Counted from the first letter of the stretch, positions 26,295 through 34,999 are shown. The stretch: 52,721 nucleotides of DNA from Winogradskyella sp. (GCF_025210595.1 NZ_JAOARH010000093.1:1-52721), one strand, 5' to 3'. Notes: generated from the sequence alone by a model not told the origin. Made by a program: numbers and translations.

Positions 26295-27398
26295 TTAAAT
26301 CACCTCAAATAACTTCCCAGGCAAAGGTCTAACCACACCTTTAAGCTCCATATTAAGTAAAATGGCTGCAAGTTTGTAAGTTGGAATGCTACATTCTAAA
26401 GCTATAACATCAAGTAATTCTTTATCCTTTTCTTTAAGATAATTATAGATAATTTTTTCATCTGGTTCTAACCCTACAAAAAGTTGTTTTTGTACGGCTG
26501 GTTTCTGCTCTTGTTTTAACTGCCAGTTTAATAAGTAAGGGACATCCATAGGATTGGATAACAAGTGTGCTTTTTGAAATTTAATAAGATTATTACAGCC
26601 AACACTTTGGCTATCTGTTGTGCGTCCTGGTACTGCAAAAACCTCTCTATTATAAGAATTTGCAATATCTGCCGTAACCAAGCTACCTCCTTTTTCAGCC
26701 GATTCAATAACAATAGTTGCTTCACTTAGGCCTGCAATAATTCTATTACGTTTTAAAAAATTGTTTCTATCAAACACATCTGTACTCCAAAAATCGGTGT
26801 AAAACCCACCATGTTTTTCTACATCTGCCACATACTTTTTGTGCACCTTAGGATAGATTTGATTAAGTCCATGCGCCAAACAACCAATAGTTTGTAAGTT
26901 ATGCTTAATTGCTGCTTTTTGAGCAGTTATATCTGTACCATAAGCAAATCCAGAAACAATAATGGGATTGTATGGTGAAAGCGATTCTACCAACTTTTCA
27001 CAAAAGGCTATACCATTTGTAGTGATTTTTCGAGCTCCAACAACACTAATAATTGGTTGACGGTTTATATTGATATTTCCAGATTGAAATAATACAATTG
27101 GACCATCAATACAGTGTTTTAATTTTTCAGGATAGGTATCTTCGGTAAAATAATGAACGTCAATATTATTGTCTTTAATAAACTTCAGCTCATGCTCTGC
27201 TTCTTCAAGATGAATACTATTAAAAAGTCCTTCTATGGTTATTATTCCTATACCATCAATTTTAAGAAGGCTTGTTTTTTTCTCTTTCAAAACCGCTTCA
27301 GCAGAACCACAATGATTAATTAATTTTTTAGCTGTTGTAGAACCAATCTTAGGTACATGTTGCAAGGCTAAAGCATAAATTAAATCTTGATCTGTCAT
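26295..27398 (-). CDS. dprA: DNA-processing protein DprA
   Basis: A 367-residue DprA with an N-terminal SAM/HhH-like region (VPKIGSTTAKKLI...), the Rossmann-like DprA core with VVGARKIT and VSGFAYGTDITAQKAA motifs, and a C-terminal winged-helix DML1-like domain (about 305-367). DprA protects incoming single-stranded DNA during natural transformation and loads RecA. It is widespread in bacteria not known to be competent. It starts with ATG at 27398, with a TAGTTTTG -7 box just upstream. Confidence 0.96.
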   Translation of the reverse strand: MTDQDLIYALALQHVPKIGSTTAKKLINHCGSAEAVLKEKKTSLLKIDGIGIITIEGLFNSIHLEEAEHELKFIKDNNIDVHYFTEDTYPEKLKHCIDGPIVLFQSGNININRQPIISVVGARKITTNGIAFCEKLVESLSPYNPIIVSGFAYGTDITAQKAAIKHNLQTIGCLAHGLNQIYPKVHKKYVADVEKHGGFYTDFWSTDVFDRNNFLKRNRIIAGLSEATIVIESAEKGGSLVTADIANSYNREVFAVPGRTTDSQSVGCNNLIKFQKAHLLSNPMDVPYLLNWQLKQEQKPAVQKQLFVGLEPDEKIIYNYLKEKDKELLDVIALECSIPTYKLAAILLNMELKGVVRPLPGKLFEVI

Positions 27399-27414
27399 TT
27401 AAAATATTGATTTT

Positions 27415-27422
27415 CAAAACTA
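27415..27422 (-). promoter_or_regulatory. Candidate -7 element of dprA
   Basis: TAGTTTTG on the minus strand, 17-24 bases upstream of the dprA ATG, matches TAnnTTTG. The leader would be about 10 bases. No -33 element was found. Confidence 0.45.
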
Positions 27423-27493
27423 CAAGAAACTAAATTTTCTGATGTTAATAACTATATTCCACTAAACTTTTTTCGCGTTTAAAAATTTATAAT

Positions 27494-27526
27494 TTTGTTT
27501 TACTCGATATTCGAGTTTAAGCAAAA
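27494..27526 (+). promoter_or_regulatory. Inverted repeat upstream of the HU/SPOR gene
   Basis: ACTCGA/TCGAGT around TAT (27502-27516), with weaker outer pairing TTTTG/CAAAA. A TAATTTTG -7-like box (27490-27497) overlaps its left edge, so the repeat would sit at the transcript start. It may be an operator or a leader hairpin. Confidence 0.4.
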
Positions 27527-27597
27527 CTAGGTATTACGCTAAATTTATGGACTTGGTTTAATTACATTCTAAGTTCTATTATAATGGCTATAGATAT

Positions 27598-28536
27598 ATG
27601 CAATTAGAGACTTACATCAGTGACCTTTTATATAGATACGATTGTGTAACTGTACCAGAATTTGGTGCATTTTTAAGCAATCGCGTTTCGGCTAAAATGC
27701 ACGAATCTACTAGTACATTTTATCCTCCTAAAAAAGTATTGTCTTTTAACGAGCAATTACAAAACAATGATGGTTTGTTGGCTAACTACATTGCTGAAGT
27801 AGAAAAAATACCTTACGCTTCTGCTAACGATAAAATATCTAAGCAGGTAAAGACCATAAAATCTCACCTCATTGAAGGGGAAACCATTCCGTTTGAAAAC
27901 ATTGGAGAACTTGTTTTAAATACTGAAGGCAAAATAGTATTTAACCCTTCTAATCATATTAATTACCTTACTGATGCTTTTGGTTTATCGCATTTTACAT
28001 CGTCAGACATTAAGCGCGAAGTTTACAAAGAAGAGGTAGAAACTATTGAAGAAGTTGCTCCAATCGTACTTACACCAGAAAAAAGATCTAATCGTAATTG
28101 GTTAAAATATGCAGCTGCAGCTGTTGTTGTATTAGGATTAGGTGGTTTTGGAGCTGCTAAATATTACAGCAACACCATTGAAAATCATAATCAGTTAGCA
28201 CAAGAAGAAGCTAATGCACAATTAGACGCTAAAGTACAAGAAGCTACTTTTATTATTAGTAACCCATTACCTGCCGCAACACTTTCGTTAGAGAAGCAAA
28301 CAGGAAATTATCATATTGTTGCTGGTGCATTTAGAGTTGAAGCCAATTCTGACAAAAAAGTTGAGCAACTTAAAAGTCTAGGTTATAAAGCTAAAACTAT
28401 TGGTAAAAACCGTTATGGATTATATGAGGTTATCTACGAAAGTTTTGAAACCAGGCTAGAAGCTCATAAAGCGCTTTACAAAATCCGTAACGAGCATAAT
28501 AAAGACGCTTGGCTTTTAATTAAAAAGTTAGATTAA
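27598..28536 (+). CDS. HU-CCDC81-like and SPOR domain membrane protein
   Basis: A 312-residue protein. The N-terminal part (about 1-130, LETYISDLLYRYDCVTVPEFGAF) resembles the two bacterial HU-CCDC81 domains. A single membrane helix follows (about 168-188), then a short spacer and a C-terminal SPOR domain (about 236-312). The topology puts a DNA-binding-like HU fold in the cytoplasm and a peptidoglycan-binding SPOR domain in the periplasm. SPOR domains bind glycan strands stripped of stem peptides at division sites. It could link the chromosome or cytoskeleton to septal wall. It stands alone, facing away from dprA. Confidence 0.82.
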   Translation: MQLETYISDLLYRYDCVTVPEFGAFLSNRVSAKMHESTSTFYPPKKVLSFNEQLQNNDGLLANYIAEVEKIPYASANDKISKQVKTIKSHLIEGETIPFENIGELVLNTEGKIVFNPSNHINYLTDAFGLSHFTSSDIKREVYKEEVETIEEVAPIVLTPEKRSNRNWLKYAAAAVVVLGLGGFGAAKYYSNTIENHNQLAQEEANAQLDAKVQEATFIISNPLPAATLSLEKQTGNYHIVAGAFRVEANSDKKVEQLKSLGYKAKTIGKNRYGLYEVIYESFETRLEAHKALYKIRNEHNKDAWLLIKKLD

Positions 28537-28635
28537 TCATTAAGGCGCGAATTCCACTAGTTTCCACGAATAATTATTGAACTCTTTAGACGTTATTAAT
28601 ATCTTAAATCTTAGACCTACAATCTAAAATCAGCT

Positions 28636-28643
28636 TATCTTTG
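28636..28643 (+). promoter_or_regulatory. -7 promoter element of the thioesterase gene
   Basis: TATCTTTG matches TAnnTTTG. It overlaps a TTG that could be misread as a start codon at 28641. Transcription would begin near 28649, 13 bases before the ATG at 28662. Confidence 0.6.
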
Positions 28644-28661
28644 CAAAAATTTAAAAAGTTT

Positions 28662-29171
28662 ATGCAACCTAAAACCGCTTTACAGTCTAAAACTGTAGTT
28701 ACAGATATTGTTTTACCTAGTGAAACTAATCCTTTAAATAATCTTTTTGGTGGTGAATTATTAGCACGTATGGATAGAGCTGCTAGTATAGCTGCAAGAC
28801 GCCATTCTCGTCGTATTGTAGTTACTGCTTCGGTTAACCACGTAGCTTTTAACAGATCTATACCTTTAGGTAGTGTTGTAACTATTGAAGCAAAAGTTTC
28901 TCGTGCTTTTACATCTTCTATGGAAATATATTTAGATGTTTGGATTGAAGATAGAGAATCTGGTGAATGTGTTAAAGCTAATGAAGCTATTTACACTTTT
29001 GTTGCAGTAGATGAAACTGGGAGACCTGTAAAAATCCCTCAACTTATTCCAGAGTCTGACCTAGAGAAACAACGTTACGATGCAGCTTTGCGCCGCAAGC
29101 AATTAAGCTTAGTACTAGCAGGAAAAATGAAACCAGTTGATGCTACTGAGTTAAAAGCTCTTTTTGAGTAA
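28662..29171 (+). CDS. Acyl-CoA thioesterase (hotdog fold, YciA/BACH type)
   Basis: A 169-residue single-hotdog protein. The segments NNLFGGELLARMD and VTASVNHVAFNRSIPLG are hallmarks of the acyl-CoA hydrolase family (YciA, BACH), with the catalytic Asp in the helix. It hydrolyses acyl-CoA to free acid and CoA in the cytoplasm. Chain-length preference cannot be read. A longer frame begins with TTG at 28641, but that codon lies in the -7 promoter box, so ATG 28662 is preferred. Confidence 0.9.
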   Translation: MQPKTALQSKTVVTDIVLPSETNPLNNLFGGELLARMDRAASIAARRHSRRIVVTASVNHVAFNRSIPLGSVVTIEAKVSRAFTSSMEIYLDVWIEDRESGECVKANEAIYTFVAVDETGRPVKIPQLIPESDLEKQRYDAALRRKQLSLVLAGKMKPVDATELKALFE

Positions 29172-29174
29172 TAT

Positions 29175-29197
29175 ATTCCTGCGAAAGCAGGAATCTC
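29175..29197 (-). repeat. Dispersed hairpin repeat (copy b)
   Basis: Arms ATTCCTGC/GCAGGAAT around GAAA followed by CTC: on the minus strand this reads GAGATTCC...GGAAT like the other copies. It starts 4 bases past the thioesterase stop codon. Confidence 0.75.
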
Positions 29198-29226
29198 TTT
29201 AATAAATACATTAACAAAATCATACG

Positions 29227-29250
29227 ATTCTTACCTACGTAGGAATGACA
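29227..29250 (-). repeat. Degenerate dispersed hairpin repeat (copy c)
   Basis: ATTC...CCTACGTAGG...AAT followed by GACA. It keeps the outer ATTC/GAAT arms and the GACA tail seen at copy g, but the arms are imperfect. Confidence 0.45.
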
Positions 29251-29305
29251 ATTAAACCTTTACTCATTTCATAAGTCTTATCATTAAACCAAATTTATTA
29301 ATGAT

Positions 29306-29521
29306 ATGAGATATGTAGTTTACACTTTAGTTTTTGTTTTTGCCTTAAGCTTCAGCTCTTGTGCAAAACGTGTTGTGGTTGCTCAACCAACCTCTGTAGT
29401 TATAGTTAAAAAATTACCTAGACAATATAAAGTGGTTAGAATTAAAGGCAAACGCTATTATTACTTTAATGGTAAGCACTACAGAAAAACCAGAAGAGGT
29501 TATATTGTCGTAAGGGTTTAG
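29306..29521 (+). CDS. Small basic lipoprotein, unknown function
   Basis: A 71-residue protein with a lipoprotein signal (lipobox FSSC, Cys at about residue 19) and a very basic, Tyr-rich mature part (KGKRYYYFNGKHYRKTRRGY). This YYY-NGxxYxK pattern occurs in small envelope proteins of Bacteroidetes, but no function is known to me. Its stop overlaps the stop codon of the convergent EnvC-like gene by 4 bases. Confidence 0.7.
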   Translation: MRYVVYTLVFVFALSFSSCAKRVVVAQPTSVVIVKKLPRQYKVVRIKGKRYYYFNGKHYRKTRRGYIVVRV

Positions 29522-30738
29522 TACTTAGCCAACCAATACTCTGGGTTAAGCACTTTATCGTTTTTATAAATTCTGAAACCTAAGAGTGTTTCTCCCTTTA
29601 TCTTATTTGTAAATACTTTACCTATTACTTGACCAGTTGTAATCTTATCACCTTTAGTAACCTTTACCGAAGAAAGGTTCATGTAAACACTAAAATAATT
29701 TCCGTGACGCACAAGTATAGTCGGATTTCCACGTTTCATAACATGTACTTCTGAAACCACTCCATTAAATACGGCTCTTACATCAGAGTTTGGTTCAGTA
29801 GCTATATAAATACTTTTATAGTTTTGTGTTACTGAGGCATCTGTTAATGAACGTCGCTTTCCAAACTTACCTTTTATAACACCTGTTCTAACTGGCCAAC
29901 CTAGCTTGCCTTTATTGGCAGCAAAATTATCGGCTAATTTCTTGGCTTCAGGAGTGAGCACAAATTTACCTGTAGAGGTTTTCTTTCCTGCTTTTTTATT
30001 TGAGGCTGCAATTGCTTCTCTAATTAATCTATTAATTTCTTTATCTAATCGATTAGCTTCCTGTCTTTTCTTCTTAATCTGAGCCGTAAACTTGCTCATA
30101 TCTGCTTTTATAGAGGCCATCAATACTTCACGCTCATCAAGTTCTTTTTCTAGCTCGCGCTTTGCTATTCTGTTTTCTTTAATTAATTTTTCTTTATCTG
30201 CTTTTTGCTTAGATAATTGAAGATTTAAAGCTTGTAACGCTTTAGTTTTGGTTTTTATAGCTTCTCCTTGTTCTTTCTGATAATTAGCATATTGCCTTAT
30301 GTATTGTAGTCTTTTATAGGCTTGCTTAAAATTACTTGAAGATAACAAAAACATAACTTTACTTTGCTCTGACTTGCTTTTGTATGATTTTACAATCATA
30401 GCAGCATAATCGTCTTTAAGCTCTTGTAACTGCGCTCTAAGACTTGTTATTTCCTTTTGATTTGTGTTAATCTCTCTAGTAAGTAAATTGGCTTGTTCGT
30501 TAGTGATTCTAATGAGGTTTTTTCTAACACTAACTTTATAGTTAAGATCTTCTAAAAGTGTAATAGCAGATTTTTCTTCTTTCTTTTTAGAAAACAATAA
30601 TGCATTTATCTGCTTTATCTCTCTACGCTTTTGTTGAAGTTCAGCTTCGAGCTTTTTTTGCTTGTCGCTTTGCGCAAATAGCGAAATTGAGGATAATAAA
30701 CACCCAAAAAAGAAAATTACATATAATCGCTTATTCAT
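29518..30738 (-). CDS. envC: EnvC-like murein hydrolase activator with degenerate M23 domain
   Basis: A 406-residue protein with signal peptide (1-22), a long coiled coil (about 25-255, rich in Glu, Lys, Gln) and a C-terminal LytM/M23 domain (about 285-406). The metal-binding residues are missing: the usual HxGxD reads YKSIY, and the usual HLHFE reads LLGFR. It should therefore not be a peptidase. In E. coli EnvC is likewise inactive and activates the amidases AmiA and AmiB at the division site. No amidase is encoded in the window. It is the last gene of a long leftward cluster, 66 bp after the DUF4292 gene. Confidence 0.88.
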   Translation of the reverse strand: MNKRLYVIFFFGCLLSSISLFAQSDKQKKLEAELQQKRREIKQINALLFSKKKEEKSAITLLEDLNYKVSVRKNLIRITNEQANLLTREINTNQKEITSLRAQLQELKDDYAAMIVKSYKSKSEQSKVMFLLSSSNFKQAYKRLQYIRQYANYQKEQGEAIKTKTKALQALNLQLSKQKADKEKLIKENRIAKRELEKELDEREVLMASIKADMSKFTAQIKKKRQEANRLDKEINRLIREAIAASNKKAGKKTSTGKFVLTPEAKKLADNFAANKGKLGWPVRTGVIKGKFGKRRSLTDASVTQNYKSIYIATEPNSDVRAVFNGVVSEVHVMKRGNPTILVRHGNYFSVYMNLSSVKVTKGDKITTGQVIGKVFTNKIKGETLLGFRIYKNDKVLNPEYWLAKY

Positions 30739-30804
30739 TTTGTAAACACCTCTAAAATCCCTCTTTTATAACACTGATCACTTAATCTCAAGGGAACAAT
30801 TCAT

Positions 30805-31605
30805 CTAATTTGTTTTTATAACTATTTCTTTATATCCTGAAGGAATTTTAAACGGAAAACGAACCTCTTCATTTAAGGACAGAGATTTAAATTCCATAGA
30901 AATTTCTACCTGATCTGAATCTTCTACAGCTATAATTTTAATGTTTTTTGGCAAAACTTGTTTTTCCACTTCTTGATAAGCTTTATAATCTACCTGAAGA
31001 AAACGTCGTTTTAATTGTTGGTACATTTGCAAGCTATCCATCTTAAAATGAGATGGATTAATTAAATAAAATAACTCTAAAAGAGCACTTTGTTCTTTAG
31101 GCTGTAAAGCATAAGAGTTTTCATTAACCGAAAGAATATGCGATTGATTTTTTAGGCTGAAAATTGCCTGACCCAACAAAATATTCTGAACCTTATAAAA
31201 ATCTAATTCCACACCAACAAAATTACTAAGCAGCTTGTAATCTCCATCAAAAAATTCGTTATCTAATTTGTTATAAAAACGAACTTTATTTGGTGTAATC
31301 ATCATTCTTACAGCGCCTAAAATTGATTCACTTAACCAAATAACCTTATCTTTCTCAATTCTAATTTTAAAACTAGCTCCTTGCTCTTTTTGATTTTGTG
31401 TAACATTAATCTTAACTCTTGCCTTTAAAGTTTTAAAATCTACATCACTCTTTTGATGCTGCTTAATCACTTGTTTAGCAGAAAGCTTATCGCTAGCTTT
31501 ACCAGAAGCAATAACACTTTTGGTAGACTTACAGCTAAAATTTAAAACCATAAGACTAACAAAAATTGCAATCTTAAATATGTTATTTGTTTTTTGTTTT
31601 TTCAT
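30805..31605 (-). CDS. DUF4292 lipoprotein
   Basis: A 266-residue lipoprotein with a signal peptide and lipobox LNFSC (Cys25). The body (NVTQNQKEQGASFKIRIEKDKVIWLSESI, VRMMITPNKVRFYNKL) fits the DUF4292 family, which resembles LolA/LolB-type beta-folds that carry lipids or lipoproteins between membranes. That functional idea is an inference. It is between the TPR protein and the EnvC-like gene in a conserved order. A dispersed hairpin lies 8 bases upstream of its start codon. Confidence 0.82.
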   Translation of the reverse strand: MKKQKTNNIFKIAIFVSLMVLNFSCKSTKSVIASGKASDKLSAKQVIKQHQKSDVDFKTLKARVKINVTQNQKEQGASFKIRIEKDKVIWLSESILGAVRMMITPNKVRFYNKLDNEFFDGDYKLLSNFVGVELDFYKVQNILLGQAIFSLKNQSHILSVNENSYALQPKEQSALLELFYLINPSHFKMDSLQMYQQLKRRFLQVDYKAYQEVEKQVLPKNIKIIAVEDSDQVEISMEFKSLSLNEEVRFPFKIPSGYKEIVIKTN

Positions 31606-31613
31606 TCTCTATT

Positions 31614-31636
31614 GAGATTCCCACTTTCGTGGAAAT
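31614..31636 (+). repeat. Dispersed hairpin repeat (copy d)
   Basis: GAGATTCCCAC, loop TTTC, GTGGAAAT. The inner arm is CAC/GTG where other copies have TGC/GCA. It fills most of the gap between the TPR and DUF4292 genes. Confidence 0.65.
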
Positions 31637-31637
31637 A

Positions 31638-33005
31638 TTATTGTTGCGCTTTTAAAGCTTGTGCCTTTTTAGCAAACGTATTAGATTTATTAATATTATT
31701 AATGGCTTTGTAAGCAATACTTAACTCTGAATAAAAATCGGCTTCCATATTAGGGTTATCTATTAAAAAATCTAAACCCATTTCTAAATTATCAATAGCT
31801 TTTTTATAATCTCCTTGTTTATTATTGGCAACTCCATTTACTAAATACAAAATAGGCTGAGCAGGATACAGCTCTAAAGCATTGTTACTGCTTTTTACAA
31901 CTGCTGCATAGTCTTCCATATCTAATTGTAATAATAAGACGTCTTTAATAAGCTTAAAGTCGTTAGAATCTTGCTTTAAAGCCTCCTTAAAATGAAATAA
32001 TGCTTTTGTTTTATCTCCAGACTTAAGATAATACCTTCCTAAATCGCTATGCGTTTGTGCATTCTTATTATCATCTACCATAGCAGTAATCTCAACTAGG
32101 TTGCTTTCGTACTCAGGATTTTTAGAGACAAAAGCAACGAAATCCTTTAATACTTTGGCTTTAGCATCTGCGTTAATTTCTGGACTTGTTAAAGCTATTT
32201 TTACAGAGTTAATAGCGTCATTAACTTTTCCGTCTTCTAAATAAAATTTATATAAAGCCAAATGCACAAACTTAGATTCTGGTTTAACCTTTAAAAGGTT
32301 TTGAGCTGCTTTATACGCTTTCTTTTTATTCCCTGTTTGGCTATATCTGTAAATGAGTTTTAAGTGGTTTTCTTCGTTATTTGGATTATTAGCAACACGT
32401 TGCTCAAGATTTTCAATACGATCATCTGCATTGCCTGTAATGCTATAAATATCGTTACGCATTGCATCTCTAGCTTCACTTACTCCCAATTCTTCATCTA
32501 ACTCATCTAAAAGATCTAAGGCTTGTTTATACTTTTTTTCTCTTACGTATAATGCTGCTAAATCTTCTTTATAATCTGGATGATACTTTACCAATTGCTT
32601 TATAGTCTTTATAGCATTATTAATATCATCTTGCTGATAATACACATCGTACAATTCATCTAAAAACCATTCGTTGTCTGGTTGCATACTAATAGCCTTT
32701 TTAAGATGTTTCTCAGCTGCTCCAAAATTTTTTAGCTTATTGTAATTTTTACCCAACTCGAAGTAAATAACAGGTTTTTTGCTATCTAAATTTAAGCATC
32801 TGTGAAGCGCTTCAACAGCTCTTTCATAATTCTCAATGCCTTTTTGTTTTAAGGCTTCGAAGAAATGTTCTTGAAACTCGTCTTCAACATTTCCTAAGTC
32901 ATCATCTGGACGCTTATTAAAATCGACTTGAGCAAAAGAAGTTTGAGAAATGAATATCATTCCTAGTAAAACAATAAATGCTATTTTAATTTTCCTTTTA
33001 ATCAT
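31638..33005 (-). CDS. Secreted tetratricopeptide-repeat protein
   Basis: A 455-residue protein with a signal peptide (1-25) and about ten TPR-type helical hairpins across the mature region (for example KPVIYFELGKNYNKLKNFGAAEKHLKKA and AQTHSDLGRYYLKSGDKTKALFHFKEAL). TPR arrays bind protein partners, here in the periplasm. The specific partner is unknown. It begins 3 bp after the ABM-domain gene and is followed by the DUF4292 and EnvC-like genes, a neighbourhood that points to envelope assembly. Confidence 0.85.
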   Translation of the reverse strand: MIKRKIKIAFIVLLGMIFISQTSFAQVDFNKRPDDDLGNVEDEFQEHFFEALKQKGIENYERAVEALHRCLNLDSKKPVIYFELGKNYNKLKNFGAAEKHLKKAISMQPDNEWFLDELYDVYYQQDDINNAIKTIKQLVKYHPDYKEDLAALYVREKKYKQALDLLDELDEELGVSEARDAMRNDIYSITGNADDRIENLEQRVANNPNNEENHLKLIYRYSQTGNKKKAYKAAQNLLKVKPESKFVHLALYKFYLEDGKVNDAINSVKIALTSPEINADAKAKVLKDFVAFVSKNPEYESNLVEITAMVDDNKNAQTHSDLGRYYLKSGDKTKALFHFKEALKQDSNDFKLIKDVLLLQLDMEDYAAVVKSSNNALELYPAQPILYLVNGVANNKQGDYKKAIDNLEMGLDFLIDNPNMEADFYSELSIAYKAINNINKSNTFAKKAQALKAQQ

Positions 33006-33008
33006 ATT

Positions 33009-33311
33009 TTACTTTACAAGTAAATCTTTTACCACTTCGAGTTTCTCTAAAACCTTAATATTTTCGCAAGATGACCTCATTAAGTCTCTATATGTATTAG
33101 CTTCATTTGGTAAATTATTTCCTGAAGCATTAAAATGAGTTTTGCTTGGCCACTGTGCGTAAGCTATATAATTTAAAGGTTTCTTAATGTGCAACCTAGA
33201 GCCTAAGCTCCCTTCGTGTTTTTGTATTAACTCGGTTAAGCCCTTCCATCCTTTTAAGAAGTCTTTCTCTCTATTGGGCTTTACATTAAAAGTATACAAC
33301 ACTATATACAT
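33009..33311 (-). CDS. Antibiotic biosynthesis monooxygenase (ABM)-like small protein
   Basis: About 100 residues with the dimeric alpha/beta ABM-like pattern (MYIVLYTFNVKPNREKDFLKGW, then HEGSLGSRLHIKKPLNYIAYAQW). Family members include heme-degrading and quinone-modifying enzymes and also many with no known activity. No heme ligand can be assigned here. The frame can be extended five codons to a GTG at 33326, but the internal ATG at 33311 gives the usual family start. The TPR gene begins 3 bp downstream. Confidence 0.75.
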   Translation of the reverse strand: MYIVLYTFNVKPNREKDFLKGWKGLTELIQKHEGSLGSRLHIKKPLNYIAYAQWPSKTHFNASGNNLPNEANTYRDLMRSSCENIKVLEKLEVVKDLLVK

Positions 33312-33352
33312 ATATCTATTAGACACAATTGTTATTCCAAACTATAGTCAAT

Positions 33353-33375
33353 GAGATTCCTTTTTTCAAAGGAAT
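33353..33375 (+). repeat. Dispersed hairpin repeat (copy e)
   Basis: GAGATTCCTTT, loop TTTC, AAAGGAAT. Inner arm TTT/AAA replaces TGC/GCA while pairing is kept. It lies in the 65-bp gap upstream of the ABM-like gene. Confidence 0.7.
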
Positions 33376-33376
33376 G

Positions 33377-34396
33377 TTATTCTAAAACAGAATAATCTCC
33401 TATACTAATCTTAGTAAAGCTGCCATTATACTTTACATAATTACCAATCATAGCTTCGTCTAAATTAGCATTTTTAATAGTTGTTTGGTTTTGAATTAAG
33501 CTATTTTTAACGCTTGAATCTTCTATAACACAACCTTTACCAATAGAAACATGTGGTCCTACAGATGTATTGCGTAAAATTGTTCCTTCACCAATAAAAC
33601 ACGGTTCTATGATATTAGAATTTTCTAATACTACTGATTCATGAACCAATTGCTCTTCGTTATCTGCTTTTAAAAAGTTTAGCATCTTGGCATTGGTCTC
33701 TAAGGTTACATTCTTATTGCCACAATCCATCCATTCATCTACAGTACCTGTTTTAAAAACTTTACCTTCTGCCATCATTCGCTTAATACCATCATTGATT
33801 TGATATTCACCTCCATTCATTACATTTTCATCAAGGACTTCTTGTAATTTCTCTTTTAAAACTGCTACATCTTTAAAATAATAAATGCCTATAACGGCTT
33901 GGTCGCTTACAAATGTTTCAGGTTTTTCAACGAGTTCAACTATTTCTTCATTCTCATTAAGCTTTACAACACCATAAGCTTCTGGGTTTGCAACTCGTTT
34001 TGTCCAAATAACACTGTCTGCTTCTGGATCTAAGTCAAACTCAGCTCTTATTAATGTGTCTGCATACGCTATTACTGCTGGCCCAGAAAGTGATGGCTCA
34101 GCACTCATAATAGCATGGCCTGTACCTAAAGGTTGATCTTGTCTGTAAATTGATGCTTTGGCATTTAAACCTTCAGCGAGCTCTGTTAAGCTTTCTACAA
34201 CATCATTCCCAAAAAAAGCTGGATCACCTAGTACAAATGCAATCTCTTCTATAGGCTGCTTTAAAACTTTTGCAATATCCTTTACTAAACGATGTACAAT
34301 AGGTTGACCTGCTACTGGAATTAATGGTTTTGGCACTGTTAAACTATGTGGTCTAAGGCGAGATCCTCGACCTGCCATTGGTACTATTATTTTCAT
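33377..34396 (-). CDS. Sugar-phosphate nucleotidyltransferase with left-handed beta-helix tail
   Basis: A 339-residue protein. The N-terminal Rossmann-like nucleotidyltransferase domain has the signature PMAGRGSRLRPHSLTVPKPLIP (shown in part: GxGxRxRP...PKP) and YADTLIRAEFD and GGEYQINDGIKRM segments. The C-terminal part (about 255-339) has hexapeptide-like repeats of a left-handed beta-helix. It activates a sugar-1-phosphate with NTP for glycan synthesis. Glucose-1-phosphate and GlcNAc-1-phosphate are both possible. The flippase encoded upstream in the same direction supports a role in surface polysaccharide. A palindrome lies 4 bases before the start codon. Confidence 0.88.
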   Translation of the reverse strand: MKIIVPMAGRGSRLRPHSLTVPKPLIPVAGQPIVHRLVKDIAKVLKQPIEEIAFVLGDPAFFGNDVVESLTELAEGLNAKASIYRQDQPLGTGHAIMSAEPSLSGPAVIAYADTLIRAEFDLDPEADSVIWTKRVANPEAYGVVKLNENEEIVELVEKPETFVSDQAVIGIYYFKDVAVLKEKLQEVLDENVMNGGEYQINDGIKRMMAEGKVFKTGTVDEWMDCGNKNVTLETNAKMLNFLKADNEEQLVHESVVLENSNIIEPCFIGEGTILRNTSVGPHVSIGKGCVIEDSSVKNSLIQNQTTIKNANLDEAMIGNYVKYNGSFTKISIGDYSVLE

Positions 34397-34399
34397 ATC

Positions 34400-34421
34400 A
34401 TTGCCTGCGAAAGCAGGTATC
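34400..34421 (-). repeat. Dispersed hairpin repeat (copy f) in nucleotidyltransferase leader
   Basis: Arms GCCTGC/GCAGGT around GAAA, a copy with mismatched outer bases, 4 bases upstream of the nucleotidyltransferase ATG. A related hairpin TTCCTTT/AAAGGAA with loop GATA follows at 34440-34457. Confidence 0.6.
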
Positions 34422-34564
34422 TTTTTGTGTTATACTTTATTCCTTTGATAAAAGGAAACTCTTTATTTTATTAGTTATTTTAACTGATACTCTTGTTAAT
34501 TCATATTACCTAGAAATACCAGAATTTTATGTAATTAATTTTGAAATTTCTGCACATATAGGAA

Positions 34565-34999
34565 TTAGGAAGTTCCTGTGCTTCCAAAGCCTCCTTCTCC
34601 TCTATCTGTATCAGATAGCACTTCAACACTTTCCCATTCTGCACGTTCGTGTTTTGCAATGACTAATTGTGCTATACGTTCCCCATTTTTAATTTCGAAA
34701 TCTTCATTAGATAAATTCACTAAAATCACTCCTATTTCACCTCTATAATCCGCATCTATTGTACCTGGTGCATTCAATACTGTTATTCCTTTTTTAGCTG
34801 CCAACCCACTACGTGGTCTAACTTGAGCTTCGTAGCCTATTGGTAATTCTATGAATAAACCTGTACCGACTATAGTACGCTCTAAAGGTTTTAATGTTCT
34901 AGCTTCTGTAATACTCGCTCTTAAATCCATACCAGCTGAAGCTATGGTTTCGTAATGTGGTAAATCGTGTCTGGATTTGTTTATGATTTTAATTTTCAT
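34565..34999 (-). CDS. dut: dUTP diphosphatase
   Basis: A 144-residue trimeric dUTPase with motif 1 (AGMDLRA), motif 2 (PRSGLA), motif 3 ([11 protein letters not shown]), motif 4 (GERIAQLVI) and the C-terminal motif 5 ([10 protein letters not shown]). It hydrolyses dUTP to dUMP and pyrophosphate, which keeps uracil out of DNA and supplies dTMP synthesis. All five motifs are intact. It follows the flippase gene by 58 bp, with a TTCTTCC/GGAAGAA hairpin (35013-35031) in the gap. Confidence 0.97.
   Translation of the reverse strand: MKIKIINKSRHDLPHYETIASAGMDLRASITEARTLKPLERTIVGTGLFIELPIGYEAQVRPRSGLAAKKGITVLNAPGTIDADYRGEIGVILVNLSNEDFEIKNGERIAQLVIAKHERAEWESVEVLSDTDRGEGGFGSTGTS

Noticed and set aside
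28641..28661. TTG start for the thioesterase
   Set aside because: The TTG is part of the TATCTTTG promoter box and would lie upstream of the transcript start.
33312..33326. GTG start for the ABM-like gene
   Set aside because: It adds five residues that do not fit the family start. The ATG at 33311 is preferred, although the GTG is not excluded.
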